A DNA stretch of 64,000 nucleotides from Hymenopellis radicata. Taxonomy: Eukaryota; Basidiomycota; Agaricomycetes; Agaricales; Physalacriaceae. The first letter of the stretch is position 1. Every line of letters starts with the position of its first letter. The notes below the pieces were generated by a model. That model worked only from the letters and a program-made list of their open reading frames with translations. It was not told where the DNA came from and did no database searches. The stretch lies in NCBI GenBank assembly GCA_015501595.1, contig JADNRX010000039.1, forward strand, positions 124,001 through 188,000, in the 5' to 3' direction. A program made the translations under genes and the position numbers. Shown one piece after another: positions 1 through 10,695 of the stretch.

Positions 1-380
1 GGTGACGACAGTGCCAGGCTGCGAACTCAGAATATGTGCATCGAGCAAGAGGTGGCGGACGCCTCCCCTCGAGGATCTCTAGAGTTTCCTGCCAATTGCG
101 CGAGTCGGTCTGCTCGTCCCGCAACACCTCCTTCTCACGAACGACAAACTGCTTGGTGCATAGACTAAGACCAGCCTGGGCGTCTGCCCTCCAGAATATC
201 GAGCGTTAGCTGACGTTGAATCGAGACGTATTCATGATCTCGAACGGTCTCCTCGAGTGTGCGGATCATCTTCGTCGCCCTCGTTCCTACCCAACTCTGC
301 TCAACGTGTCGACCGTTGCGTCCCTGGAGGGTGCTGCGACGCTTGAGGTCAGCACTGAGGTTGTTCGTGCTTGATTTCAT
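1..380 (-). pseudogene. Copy 1 of a small repeated gene family (LEGRRP family), frameshifted and cut by the window edge
   Basis: Reading leftwards from an ATG at 380, the protein is collinear with the open copy at 49238-49648: the same RRxTLQGR, HVEQSWVG and TLDILEGRRP segments follow in order. Near base 165 a two-base loss after the first LEGRRP motif shifts the frame. The second half (EKEVLRDEQ, then a second LEGRRP) continues in another frame down to base 1. I do not recognise the family. The upstream DNA matches the promoter of the other copies, so this is a duplicated gene rather than a chance ORF. It could be a decayed copy or an intact gene with a sequence error; the two-base loss favours decay. 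Confidence 0.6.
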
Positions 381-500
381 GGTGATGTCAAAGATGGATG
401 TGAATGTATGTGATAGAGATGGGACAAGAAGGGAAAGGAGCTATGTAGCAGCTCTTATAGGCCGTGAAGAGGGGCCACATTCTCAGAACGATCAAAATCG
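381..500 (-). promoter_or_regulatory. Conserved promoter block of the LEGRRP family, copy 1
   Basis: The reverse complement contains a GGCCTATAAG TATA-like element, a downstream TAGCTCCTTTCCC box and a CT-rich leader ending in ACATCC before the ATG. The same blocks in the same order occur upstream of the copies at 35551 and 49238, and as an orphan at 40914-41030. Confidence 0.6.
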
Positions 501-760
501 AGGTTTCGGTCCCCGAGTCGAGACAAGCACCAAAGCAAAACGCAGATAGTTTACAGAGCAGGCCCATGTTGGTAATGAGGGCCCGTGCCTCCACCGTCGC
601 TGTGCCGATATTTGTTGTTAAAGGCGGTCGTAGCGCGACCGTCAATCAAAACTCGTGCTCGAAACGAATTATACTTCAGACGTACACTGTTACAACCTGA
701 CAATGTATACTGAATCAGATCCACTCTCCTGCCCGACAATAATGATTGACCTGACCTGGT
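501..760. other. Intergenic
   Basis: No convincing gene. Part of the stretch next to 500 continues the conserved upstream region of the LEGRRP family; the rest holds only short overlapping ORFs without recognisable content. Confidence 0.5.
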
Positions 761-1397
761 TTAAGCGCTCTCGGCTTTCACCTTTAACCCTTCTGCCATC
801 GCGTCGAATCCGAAACGCAGATTCTTGCCAACAAAAAACCTAACAAGATAGGCCAATATCCCATTGAAGACCTCTACGCTTTCGTACTTGACGCGTCCGT
901 CGGCCTCCACCGTGAGCATCTGCCATCGTTCCGCATGCAAGAGCCATTTAGGTGGCGAGGCAGTACACCATGCGACGCGGTGATTCTCGTTGTCCAGAAA
1001 GGTACAGCACACAAAAGCGGATGACCTTTGATAGAACGGGACGCTGTAGCTGAGAGACGGAGGTAGATGAACGGACAAGGACATGTATTGCCCCTCAGCG
1101 AGTTCATGCCCTGTAGGAGTGCCAGCTCGGTCTGTGACCTTTTGATCACGCCTAATGGAGGAAAGAGTTTAGGATTTTGACGGGCAGTGGAAGCAGAAGA
1201 CATATGTACACGAAAGGATTCCTGGACATGCATTAAACGCGTTGAGCAGCCAAAAAGGGGGGTAAAATGTACCATGATTTGTATCTGTCGAAACCAAGGA
1301 GAAGTTCCCATACTTTTTCGACGGGGGCGTTGATTATGGAAGATCCAGAGACTGAGAATATAGCGTCAGAGGTGCTAGGCGGGAGTTTAGTAGACAT
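761..1397 (-). CDS. SRPBCC / START-like ligand-binding domain protein (175 aa)
   Basis: Three exons: 1397-1273, a 12-base microexon 1221-1210, and 1151-761; 528 bases in all, divisible by three. The spliced protein opens with NAPVEKVWELLLGFDRY, and the first junction creates SWNPFV, the typical start of the helix-grip fold in the polyketide cyclase/SRPBCC family (INAPxxxVW...WNPF). Conserved later elements are the GTPTGHELAEGQ segment, the strand AWCTASPPKWLLHAERW and a closing amphipathic helix. This fold binds hydrophobic ligands; the fungal members are mostly uncharacterised, so no substrate is assigned. An upstream in-frame ATG at 1454 exists, but 1397 gives the usual N-terminus. Confidence 0.75.
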
Positions 1398-1728
1398 GAT
1401 GGTGGTTACGGTGCAACCGGAGATGATTTTCCCACGTGGGCGTTCTGTTCCCATACATCAACTTTCAAGTCCATTCAGCGCTAGGATACTTGCCTCCAAA
1501 GCAAAGGGGAATGCACTCATCTAAAACGTCCTGCACTGCGACGATATTGATTCTCATCTACGTGTAGCGCCCCCCACGGATCGCCGTCATGTTGAAACCT
1601 GCTCACTACCTGCTCTGTCCAACAGACGCGGCTCTGCGCAGTACGGTGACAGCTCCACTAGCGGCGCGGCTTGCTATCATTCATCCACTAACTGCACCAC
1701 GTCTATGTCATAAGGCTCTCTGTGGTCC

Positions 1729-1735
1729 TATATAA
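1729..1735 (+). promoter_or_regulatory. TATA box of the small secreted-peptide gene
   Basis: TATATAA lies 65 bases before the ATG at 1794, and a pyrimidine-rich leader with repeated CAACCAC follows, as in highly expressed basidiomycete genes. Confidence 0.6.
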
Positions 1736-1793
1736 CAGCCTCAACTGCCTTGGACTTCCTTCAACAACCACCAACCACCAGTATCTTCACACA

Positions 1794-2102
1794 ATGGCTG
1801 CTCTCTTACGCCTATTCTTCTTCGTTTCTCTCGCGCTCTTAGCTTACAGCACACCTATCAGTCAGCTCTTGTCCTATCTGTTGTTGCCAAGGAACCACTA
1901 ATCTCTCTTTCAGGCGCTGGCAAGCGTGACTGCGAGGTAATTGCTTCATGCTCGCTCCCCCAGCTCACCAGACATTAACGAATTCCATCGACAGGTGGCT
2001 CCTACCGAAAAGGACACCTGCGTAACGCTTACGCGTCGGGGACCGCCTTGGCTTTCTGAGCCTGAAGCAGAAGCTCTCGCTGTTGAGAGCGTTCGTGTCT
2101 AA
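1794..2102 (+). CDS. Small secreted peptide (65 aa), function unknown
   Basis: Three exons: 1794-1860, 1914-1936 and 1995-2102, with standard GT...AG introns. The N-terminus MAALLRLFFFVSLALLAYS is a strong signal peptide. The mature part is about 45 residues with two cysteines (in RDCE and DTCV), a Lys-Arg pair shortly after the signal sequence and an acidic tail ending ESVRV. The size and a TATA-driven promoter fit small secreted proteins. A strong GTAAGT donor lies after the stop near 2119 with an acceptor at about 2176, so a 3' UTR intron or an alternative 3' frame is possible; exon 3 is also open for about 20 codons in another frame. I do not recognise the family. Confidence 0.5.
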
Positions 2103-2795
2103 CGAGCTTTGGGTGTCGAGTAAGTTCACATTTGCTTTCTTTACCTTCATTGCTTGACCTGTGGCTCTCTCAGAACCTTCCACTCTTCTGCAATTGTGAA
2201 TGTTATTTGGATTCCGAGAGTAACTTGAGCTGGAAATTTATATTTAAACATTAGCTTTGAATTAGAGATGTCAATGCGGCTACTCACGAAGACGGAATGC
2301 CGCGTCCACCGTCCAGTCCTTATATAGACGACACAGACGATGCGAAAAGAAAAGACGATGAGCCCTTCAAGGGCAAGTTTGGAGTGGTCAACCCGGCGGA
2401 GGTTTCCCTCGTAAAGCTGACAATTACATGTGCATATATGCGCTGGTGTTCCCGTAGAACAGACACCAGAGGTATTGAATTTTTGAGCAATACAACAGCC
2501 TTAAAGAACACTTTAAGGTACCGTGGCGATCGCGAACAAGAGAGCGGCACGTGGAACACTTATGTTTCAGTGATGTGACAGGTAACGTCACACACGCGTC
2601 TAAATTGACGACCAACTCGGACTTCACGATTCTAGTCTGGCACATAGGTCCGCGTATGTATCGCTTTGGAACCTTTATTGTGATGCTCATTAAAAATATT
2701 AGATCGGTCCTTATCAATAAACAATTCGTGTCGACGTTGTCTGACTGCAATCACTTGTTGCTTTAAAGACTCGTTTTTGAGGCGAATCCTACAGG
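2103..2795. other. Intergenic
   Basis: AT-richer DNA between the small secreted gene and the F-box gene. Overlapping ORFs of 60-108 codons on both strands look random. No repeat or RNA gene seen. Confidence 0.5.
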
Positions 2796-4418
2796 ATGAC
2801 TTGTCTGGATACAATTACCAGCATTCTTCGCCATACACGGCCTCTGCTCGGCTCTGACGTCCCCTGGATCTCATCCAACATTACCAATCTAAAAAGTCAA
2901 CTACTTGACCTAGACAATCTTGCCATGTCTTCTCCTGCCACTACCATCGACGATGACTCTCGAGATACCATCCAAAGGCACCTCGAGATGCACAAGTCTG
3001 CTTTGGCGCCAATTGGGCGGCTCCCGCCTGATGTCCTATTGGAGATATTCTGGTTTTGCATGCCAGACCCGAACGAGGATGCGACGCACACGAGCTGCGA
3101 TGCCCGCGGATTACGATGGGTGCTGTCACACGTATGCTCCTTCTGGCGACACATCGTCCTGACGTGCCCCTCGCTGTGGTCTACTGTAGTGATCCAGCCG
3201 CCGTTCGGGAAGCATGCAGTGCCCACGCTGGAGCGGCATCTCCATCTTTCCGGGACACTGCCTCTTCATGTTGCGGTCATGTTATCGGGTTCAGATACAA
3301 CGTATGACGTGAGCATCCGGCGGCTGATATCGAAGCATTCGAGGAGATGGCGACTTCTGGATATGCGGATGCCCAAGATACGAGTAGAGACTATATTTTC
3401 TGAAATCGGACGCGGCGCTCTTCCCTTACTTGAAGAAGTCTCGCTGGAATGTGATGTTTCACCGCTTTTGGAGAGCGGACTTCAGCTGGATCCAGTGCAG
3501 GCTACGCTTGTGGTTTTGTTAGGGCATGGGCCCAAGCATACACATCGCACATGGTTCTTGGATTCGCCATTGTTGAGACGCGTATGCCTTCTCGTCTGTC
3601 CAGGGAGTGGAATCTCGATGCACCCAAACGTCACTCATTATTCCGCTATCCACTTCCACTCGGACGGGTTAGAATCTATCCTCGAGCGAGACCAGCTTGT
3701 TGAGCTCAACATGATTGACCTCGACCCTATCCATCTTTCCATACCGCCCATAACGCATCAGAATATCCAGAACCTGCGGACGCCGGCGGTGTCACTAGAA
3801 AATCTCGACATGCCGCAACTGGTAGAGTTGACCATAGACGACGAAGATCTCACGCCCATGCTTGACTCGCCTATAGCCACTGCCCATACGGATTATCTGA
3901 TAGCGTTCCTCGATCGCTCGCAGTGCAAGTTGCGGAACCTCCACATCTATGATTTGAGCATCACGACGGACAAGCGTCTCCTCACGGACGTGCTTCCCTC
4001 GCTGGCGGTCACCATCCGGAGTGTGGGCTTGTCGATACATCCCATCGATGCTCAGGACTTGGTCGTCGAGATGTTTACTCGTTTCACGCGAACCGCGACG
4101 TCAGTTGGATTAGTGCCGAACTTGGAAGCGCTGGATCTTTCGCTGCCGGAGTCAGAGACTGTTGTTCTGACACCGCAGGCGAAGGACGCGATATTCGATA
4201 TGGTGAAATCACGGCGGAATAACGAGTGGGCGAAGGTGTGGAAGGCACCGTTGTTGAAGGAGTTTCGGTTCGACAGCGATAACAAAACGTACATGGCAGA
4301 GCTGAGAGAGTTCTGTCTGAACGACTTGGAGAAGGGTGGTTTGAGGATACTCAAGCCGACTCGTAGTTCATGGCTGTTGTGGCAGGGTCCGTGGTTGGAC
4401 CGCGAGAACTGGGTATAG
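2796..4418 (+). CDS. F-box protein of the basidiomycete F-box-like family (540 aa, no intron)
   Basis: An F-box recruits a substrate-binding protein to the SCF ubiquitin ligase through Skp1. Residues about 72-130 carry the domain: IGRLPPDVLLEIFWFC, then LSHVCSFWRHIVL and CPSLWSTV, the standard mushroom pattern. A short leucine-rich helix precedes it. The remaining 400 residues have spaced leucines (LPLLEEVSLE, LRNLHIYDLS, LEALDLSLPE), consistent with degenerate leucine-rich repeats that would select the substrate. The gene has one exon and reads through without lesions. These families are large and fast evolving in agaricomycetes, so the target cannot be inferred. Confidence 0.88.
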   Translation: MTCLDTITSILRHTRPLLGSDVPWISSNITNLKSQLLDLDNLAMSSPATTIDDDSRDTIQRHLEMHKSALAPIGRLPPDVLLEIFWFCMPDPNEDATHTSCDARGLRWVLSHVCSFWRHIVLTCPSLWSTVVIQPPFGKHAVPTLERHLHLSGTLPLHVAVMLSGSDTTYDVSIRRLISKHSRRWRLLDMRMPKIRVETIFSEIGRGALPLLEEVSLECDVSPLLESGLQLDPVQATLVVLLGHGPKHTHRTWFLDSPLLRRVCLLVCPGSGISMHPNVTHYSAIHFHSDGLESILERDQLVELNMIDLDPIHLSIPPITHQNIQNLRTPAVSLENLDMPQLVELTIDDEDLTPMLDSPIATAHTDYLIAFLDRSQCKLRNLHIYDLSITTDKRLLTDVLPSLAVTIRSVGLSIHPIDAQDLVVEMFTRFTRTATSVGLVPNLEALDLSLPESETVVLTPQAKDAIFDMVKSRRNNEWAKVWKAPLLKEFRFDSDNKTYMAELREFCLNDLEKGGLRILKPTRSSWLLWQGPWLDRENWV

Positions 4419-4618
4419 TAAGTTTTTGTTGTATCATTGTGTAGAATCCGACGAGCAGTGACCCGTGGATTGCATGAAAGACACTCAAGAGTACGTAAAG
4501 CCAACCGTTAGCATTGTGGCGAAATTCGATCACGTGTACAGCATACCGTGTCACGTTTACCCCTTTTTCTCTTGCTTCCTTCCTCCACCCGCGTTTCCCC
4601 ATCCCCAACCCGCCCTTC

Positions 4619-5992
4619 ATGAAATCCAAGAAATTACAGCTACTATACACGATTATACTGCCTAGACCGCCTTTTGAGATACCACCGTCGTATACGGATC
4701 CGATATACAGGATTGACGATGCGGGAGCAGGGAGGGACAGTGTGGCGTCGTGGAACTCGGTTGCGTCGCTTCGGTCGACGAGCACGCCCGTGCGGCCGAG
4801 GACGGTCTGTAGCCCCGAGGTGCGCCGCTCTGCCAGGCGATAATGGTATCGATAAGCTAATGTTGAACAGGTGGACGAGTTCGGTGTCATGGTATGTTGC
4901 TTTTTCGTCAACATTACCGCCATAATTCGAGCATCTCAAGGTATCGCCTTTGCCAAGGAGACCGAGGTCGGACTCTGTGAGTGTTTTTAAACCCAAATAG
5001 AGCCGCGATTGACCATTACTAGACCGCGTCTGAGGTATGTAACAACGGCTTGGCAGCGTACGAGGATCTTCATGATTTCAGACTTCGTATGGTGAAGAGA
5101 TCAACCGGCAAAATAACGTACACCGCCCTCTCGTCTTTTTTCCAGCAAAATCTGAACCCTTCCTATAGTCCTTCACCTTGAGCAGGCCAACGTCCTCGGT
5201 CAGTATCTTGTACCACATCTTTCCTCGGTCTCACGCCTTTTCCAGATTCGCCTCCGCCGCAAATTCAGCTCCAAAGAACTACGACCTTCCCCTGCAAAAA
5301 GACGTGAAATTTTATCGCTACCTCAAATCAGACGTCCCAAATCTATAGAGAGGAACAAAGTTTCCGCGAAAACTATGGTCTGCCACCAGAGCAAACTGCC
5401 CAAAAGTCCAACTAATCGCTTTTCCTAGCCCGCACGCCGCCGCTCCCAGTCGCTCTCGAGATCTGTATCTTGCTCTTTTGAAATCGACCTCTCCCCCATA
5501 ATTGAGGACGTCAAAGCGTTCCCTGACTGGAAAGCTCTAAATGCGCAAGACGATCTCCCTCAACAAGTCAACGAACTCGCTTCTAGCACAAACGCTACCT
5601 GCCCAAGCCGTAGCTCTCGTGAAGCCACATCTCGAATTCCATCTGTTGTTCTGACCTTTCCGACACCTGAGCTAGGCACTGCGGATTGGGCACCTGGTGC
5701 AGAAGAAGGCAAGGGCATGCACGAGACTATTGTGCCGCAGTTTTCACTTCCCTCTGACGAAATATCGCGCTTGTACGAGTCCGAAGAAGCTGGTTCTGTC
5801 CGAGTCAAGGAGAGGAAGCCCTGTCGGAGGTGTACACGATCTGGAAGTCCCTGTGCCTGCGAGGCGAGTCTTGAAATAGAGGAACCGGTCGTGCATGAGC
5901 AGGCGATGAAAGCAACTGGTTCGAAAAGGTTCTGGACAACTGTTCGAATAAGGCTTTCGAGGAGCAGGAGGCGGCTGGCGAGCATGTTCTGA
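4619..5992 (+). CDS. Hypothetical protein with a CxxCx6C cysteine cluster
   Basis: The first exon starts at the ATG at 4619 (MKSKKLQLLYTIILPRPPFE) and ends in a Ser/Arg-rich stretch. The long last exon begins after an AG acceptor near 5428 and runs open to the stop at 5992 with ordinary composition. Between them several acceptor-like sites, such as TTTTCCAG near 5246, mark small exons whose order I cannot fix. Near the C-terminus the motif KPCRRCTRSGSPCAC has the CxxCx6C spacing of half a fungal Zn2Cys6 cluster but lacks the second half. The end is strongly basic (RIRLSRSRRRLASMF). The gene may be a lineage-specific nuclear protein; no family is recognised. Confidence 0.5.
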
Positions 5993-6351
5993 ATTACATT
6001 TTATGTACATAACTATTAAAGCGAAACCTAGACCTTTGGATAAACGCGATACCTTTTATGACTAAGGCGTGTATGCTGCTCAGTTCAGAGTGTAGTGTCG
6101 TACTGAGTATTCAATTTGAAAAATACTGTACATACAAGCGTGATTGCAATTCTGTAGGCTCATGCACACCCCTAGATGTGGACTTGTTTTGCGAATGCAA
6201 TGTCCCCCGTCAATGCGAGTAGATAACTCATAGCGTCTCTTGATTTGGCCTAGCGTAATCATAGAATTCGATGGACATACAAAGGCGGTTCTAGCTCGGT
6301 CGCACAATGCGTAAACCGAATGGAAACTTGAACATATCGAATGTCTGCCGA
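5993..6351. other. Intergenic
   Basis: No gene or repeat recognised between the hypothetical gene and the start of amplicon A. Confidence 0.45.
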
Positions 6352-7400
6352 GCTTTTGACCAATGAACCCCAATTTCCCCGTTTGATAGGCAGCAGAAAT
6401 GGATAGTCCATGATAAAAGTGTGTCTCTGAAGTCTGAACCGCGTCGGTCGAGCGTGGGTCGAGTTGGGGTCGAGGAAAAGGTGGAGGCTTCGGTAAAGTC
6501 CGGACTCCGATCTTGCTCCGACCATCCGGCTGTCGGCATCAAATGTGGGTCGACCGCAAGGGCCCGACTCATCGCTCTGAGTCTCTGCTTCGTCGTTTCG
6601 GTTCCAGCTCGACTTGGAACACGGATAATACCCTTGATCTGCGGTTTAGTCGTTCAACAGCGACCTGTGGTTTTCTGACAAAGCGCGCACAGAGTGCAAT
6701 CGACGACCGTTTAAAAAAACTCGGATTCTCTCCTCCTCCCGACATCGCTTTCATTAAGTGGATCTCCTGCAGATCATCATTCCAACCAACTTGGACTCAT
6801 TTTGTTTGCGGCTCTAGCCCCGGATTGACTGAATTCTCTGAGTCTGATCAACGAAATGACATACGTCCAACCGTGACTTTGTCTACGCTGTGGTCCGCGG
6901 CCCCTGCGCACCCGAGCACAGGCTCTTCAGTGGCTCTTCCCGCATCGTTCAAACAGTCAAGAAGCCCGCCGTGCCTTGCGGGCCTGTCTACGCTCCGTTA
7001 TGTACCTGTGGATGCATATGTTTCGCAGCCTCATCACCGGCACCTTTCTTGAACTGGACATCCCGAGTGATCCCATTACTCCAAATGAGGCTCTCATACC
7101 AGGTACGACTGCGTCTCGGGATTCATGAGACGCGCATGCCTAGTACCGCCTCGACCCAAACCGGGCGTATTTCTCGGGCGACGTGGTGGGTTTGATGCGG
7201 CACCCTCGCGAGGTATTGTTCAACAACGCGAAAACCGCCAAACTTTGACAGAAACGGATCACGGTCCCCGCACAGTTTTCTGCCATATGCACTGCAGCAT
7301 TGAGTGGTTTGAAGGAGCGGAATGGGAATGGGGCTGTATAAAAGGACCAGCGGGTGGTCGTTGTTTCACCATCGTTTGGTTTACTACTACTTCCTCAGAC
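6352..7400 (+). repeat. Duplicated 5' region of GMC copy A
   Basis: About 1 kb of non-coding DNA matches 52883-53987 (same strand) and 39480-38695 (opposite strand) with small indels. Landmarks shared by all three include CTTCGGTAAAGTCCGGACTC-type sequence near 6490, the TGTACCTGTGGATGCATATG region near 7000 in A and B, and the TATA region. The duplication therefore carried the promoter as well as the coding region. Confidence 0.8.
7337..7344 (+). promoter_or_regulatory. TATA box of GMC copy A
   Basis: TATAAAAG sits 64 bases before the ATG and is conserved in the same position in copy B (53922-53929) and copy C (38761-38754, minus). Confidence 0.7.
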
Positions 7401-9770
7401 ATGATCTCTGTGCTCGTTGCGTTCTCGCTTGTAAACGCTGCTCTAGCGGCGGTTTACACCGATCCCAGCGAGCTTCCGGCCCACAAGAAATACGACTTCA
7501 TTGTCGTAGGAGGTGATGATTACCAGTCTATCGATTTATCTGTATTAATGCGCCAGTGCAGCGGGGACTGCAGGCAACGTTATTGCGGCTCGGTTGGCTG
7601 AGAGCAAGAAGACATCTGTACTGATCATCGAAGCGGGTCGAAGGTAACTTTTGTTGTCTATTACTGAAACAGCCATGTTCATTGATTTTGACTAGCAATA
7701 CCGGATTCGACTCAGACTTGATCACGATTCCTTTCCTGGGCCCGACCGCGTCTCCGTTCACAACCTTCGATTGGAACTACACTACCGAAGCCCAAGAGGC
7801 GCTTCAAAATCAGACCATCGCTTACCCACGAGGATATGTGCTGGGTGGAAGTAGTTCGACAAGTACGGCTTCTGCTTTGTCACTTCCATAAGACCTAATG
7901 TTTCCCTTACAGACTACATGGTCTACACTCGCGGCTCTTCGGACGACTATGACAAGTTCGCTGAGATCGCCGGTGACGATGGCTGGAATTGGGATAATCT
8001 TTTCCCATATGCGCTCAAGGTACCTCTTTCAATATAATCTATATATGACAACCTTGCTGATGGTATCACTAGAACGAACGCCACGTTCCTCCCAACGACG
8101 TAAGTGGCTCTATCCGTGTTCCTGGACTACTTAGCTGAACTTTCCTTCAAGGGACACGACGACAGCGATCAATACATTCATGACATCCACGGCACCGATG
8201 GGCCTCTACTCACAAGTGTCTACGGTTGGCCCGCTGATGTCGATAAAACTGTCATTGCTACGACTCAGGAACTAAGCGATGAATTCCCCTTGAACCCTGA
8301 TTACAACTCCGGTAACATGTTGGGCGTTTCTTGGATGCATAGTAAGTCCTCTCATATCTCCGCATACTTATCACTAATATAGGTCTTTTAGGCACGATTG
8401 GTGGCCCATTCCGAAGCAGCTCCGCCACAGCCTACCTCGAGCCTGCACTGAAGAAACGTTCCAACCTAGACCTTCTTTACAACACCCAAGTCACTCGTAT
8501 CATTCAAACCGGCACCTCCGACGATGACCTCCCACTCTTTACCCAAGTCGAATTTGCACGAAACTCTTCTGGTAAGTCACTCCATTTCCCAACCTGATTG
8601 TCCGGCTCAGTTCTTTCAGCTCCTCGGTATACCGCCACGGCCAAGAGGGAAATAATCCTCTCCGCCGGGGCCATCGGCACACCTCAGATCCTCCTACTCT
8701 CCGGTATCGGTCCCGCCGCAGAGCTCGCTCAAGTTGGTATCGATTCCATCGTGGACCTTGCGGAAGTGGGAAAAAACCTCGTCGACCATCCTCTCCTTCC
8801 CATCCAGTGGAACACCAACAGCAATAACACCTTGGACCCGTTTTTCCGCCCAGGACCTGCTCTCGATGCAGCGCTTGATGAGTACCACCAAAACAAGTCC
8901 GGCCCACTTGCCGCTAATGGTGTTTCGAACCATATGTACGTCTTGCACGCTACGCGATGTGTGCATGTTTATTGATACGTTGTAGGGGTTTCTTCCGTTT
9001 TCCTGAAGACTCGGAGATCCTAGCCGAATTCGACGATCCCACCAGCGGTCCGGGAGCTCCTCACTTTGAGCTTGCCTTCGCTGTACGTGCTCACCCCATA
9101 TCCTCCGTCACAACTAACTCATCTCCCCAGAACGGCTTTTTCACAACCTCCCAACAAATCCCCACCTCCGGGTCCTTCTTTTCCATGATAAACGTCATCG
9201 TCACACCCACCTCTCGTACGTCCGTCCCCCTCCCCTCCCCAAACCATCCTAACTTTTTCTTTCTAGGCGGCGAAGTAACCTTGACATCGAACGACCCCTT
9301 CGCGCACCCGAACATCGACCCTCGGATGCTCAGCACCGACTACGACGTCCAGGCCATGATCGGGAGCGTCCAGGCCGCGCAGCGCTTCACCGCCGCGAGC
9401 GCTTGGAGCGATGTCATCACGGGCCCGTTCATCGACTCTGTGAACGCGACGACCCCCGAGGGCATCCAGGAGTACATGTCGCTGTGGGCCACGACCATCA
9501 AGCACCCGTTCTGCACCGCCAGGCTGAGCAGCGTCGAGGGCGAGGGTGTCGCTGATGGGCAACTGTTGCTCAAGAACGCTGCGGGCGTTCGGATTGTTGA
9601 CGCTTCTGTATTCGTAAGTCGCTTCTTTCAGTGTACTGAAACTTTTCTGACGTTTCCGACAGCCTATCATTCCGGCTGGCCATCCTCAAGCAATGATCTA
9701 TATCGTTGCAGAGCGCGCTGCCGATGTAATCAAAGAAGCCCATGGTCTTCCTGTTTGGTATTTAAATTGA
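7401..9770 (+). CDS. GMC oxidoreductase, aryl-alcohol-oxidase-like, copy A (605 aa, 12 exons)
   Basis: FAD-dependent secreted oxidase family AA3. My exons are 7401-7512, 7562-7643, 7696-7862, 7913-8019, 8073-8099, 8152-8341, 8392-8571, 8620-8935, 8986-9082, 9131-9215, 9267-9613 and 9663-9770; they total 1,818 bases in one open frame. A signal peptide (MISVLVAFSLVNAALA) is followed by the FAD-binding VVGAGTAGNVIAARLAE, GMC signature 1 (GGSSSTNYMVYTRG), signature 2 (GAIGTPQILLLSGIGP), and a C-terminal half with KHPFCTAR and PIIPAGHPQA, the latter holding the catalytic histidine. Members oxidise aryl or other primary alcohols and release H2O2 for wood-decay peroxidases; the substrate here is not known. 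A 27-base microexon and several non-standard-looking acceptors are shared by all three copies. Confidence 0.9.
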
Positions 9771-10695
9771 ACGGTCCCGGTGCGGAACACAATCTTTATT
9801 TCCATAAATATTTACTATCACTATCTATAAGTATGGTACGAACAATACTAATAGACTGCTTATCGTCTCGTCTTTTAAATCTGTACGTTGTCGTTTGACT
9901 TCATTTTATTACCTCCAACGGAGTTGAAGGACGTGGATTGACGCCACATTACACTCCGACTAGCTTATTGGACTCGTGGAACGCCCTTGCTGGACATGGT
10001 CGAACAAAACAAGTTTTGGCAATTATTGCTGTTTGTATGCTTGTTTGCATGCCGAAGTACTTGTGACTCTCCGCAAATTCAAAGATCAACTCTCTTGCCT
10101 CGCATTATCTTTACCCGTACTTCTCCAGTCTCACTCCAAGTCGATGCCACTTCCTGAAGTAGTCATGAGTAGATGAATTTAGAATACTTAGTAAGTAGCA
10201 GGGCAGCAACAATCGCGAAGGGATACGTCCAAAAGAGTGCGTCCCATTTAAGAAGAGAACCCTTGTCCATCAAGGAACAAGTCAAGAACAAGTGGGCAAG
10301 GAGTTAACCACTACAAACTGAGGCTGTGGGCGTCTGTCCTCATCCCTGGGCCTGAATGTTGAGCGCCAGTTTCTCATGGAACAACCTTTGTTCCCTGTCT
10401 CGAACTCCTCATGCATCCCGGGCATGGTACAGCGGGGTTCGACTTCATTACGGATTGGTGCTGAGGTAGCTGCGAGTCGCGACCTAGTTACGTTCTGTAC
10501 AAACAGGACTGTGAATTCATGCAGTAGGAAAACTAAAGACAAATCAAGCACGCAGGAAGTGACAAAAAAGTAAGTACTGGTAGTAACCTGAACAGAATAT
10601 CTATGAGCTTGAGAAGTTGACAGTGGAGAGATCAATGAGTACTATAGAGTTGAGGAATGTGGACAAGCGTGGGGAATTTAGATCACTACTGGCTA
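9771..10695. other. Intergenic within amplicon A
   Basis: No gene seen. The DNA is similar in patches to 56350-57010 (between the same two genes in copy B), with deletions in both. The start just after the GMC stop is nearly the same in A, B and C. Confidence 0.6.

Noticed and set aside
9263..9670. Long antisense ORFs over the GMC genes (also at 36413 and 55869)
   Set aside because: They are shadows of GC-rich third positions in the last long exon, seen in all three copies without any protein-like feature.
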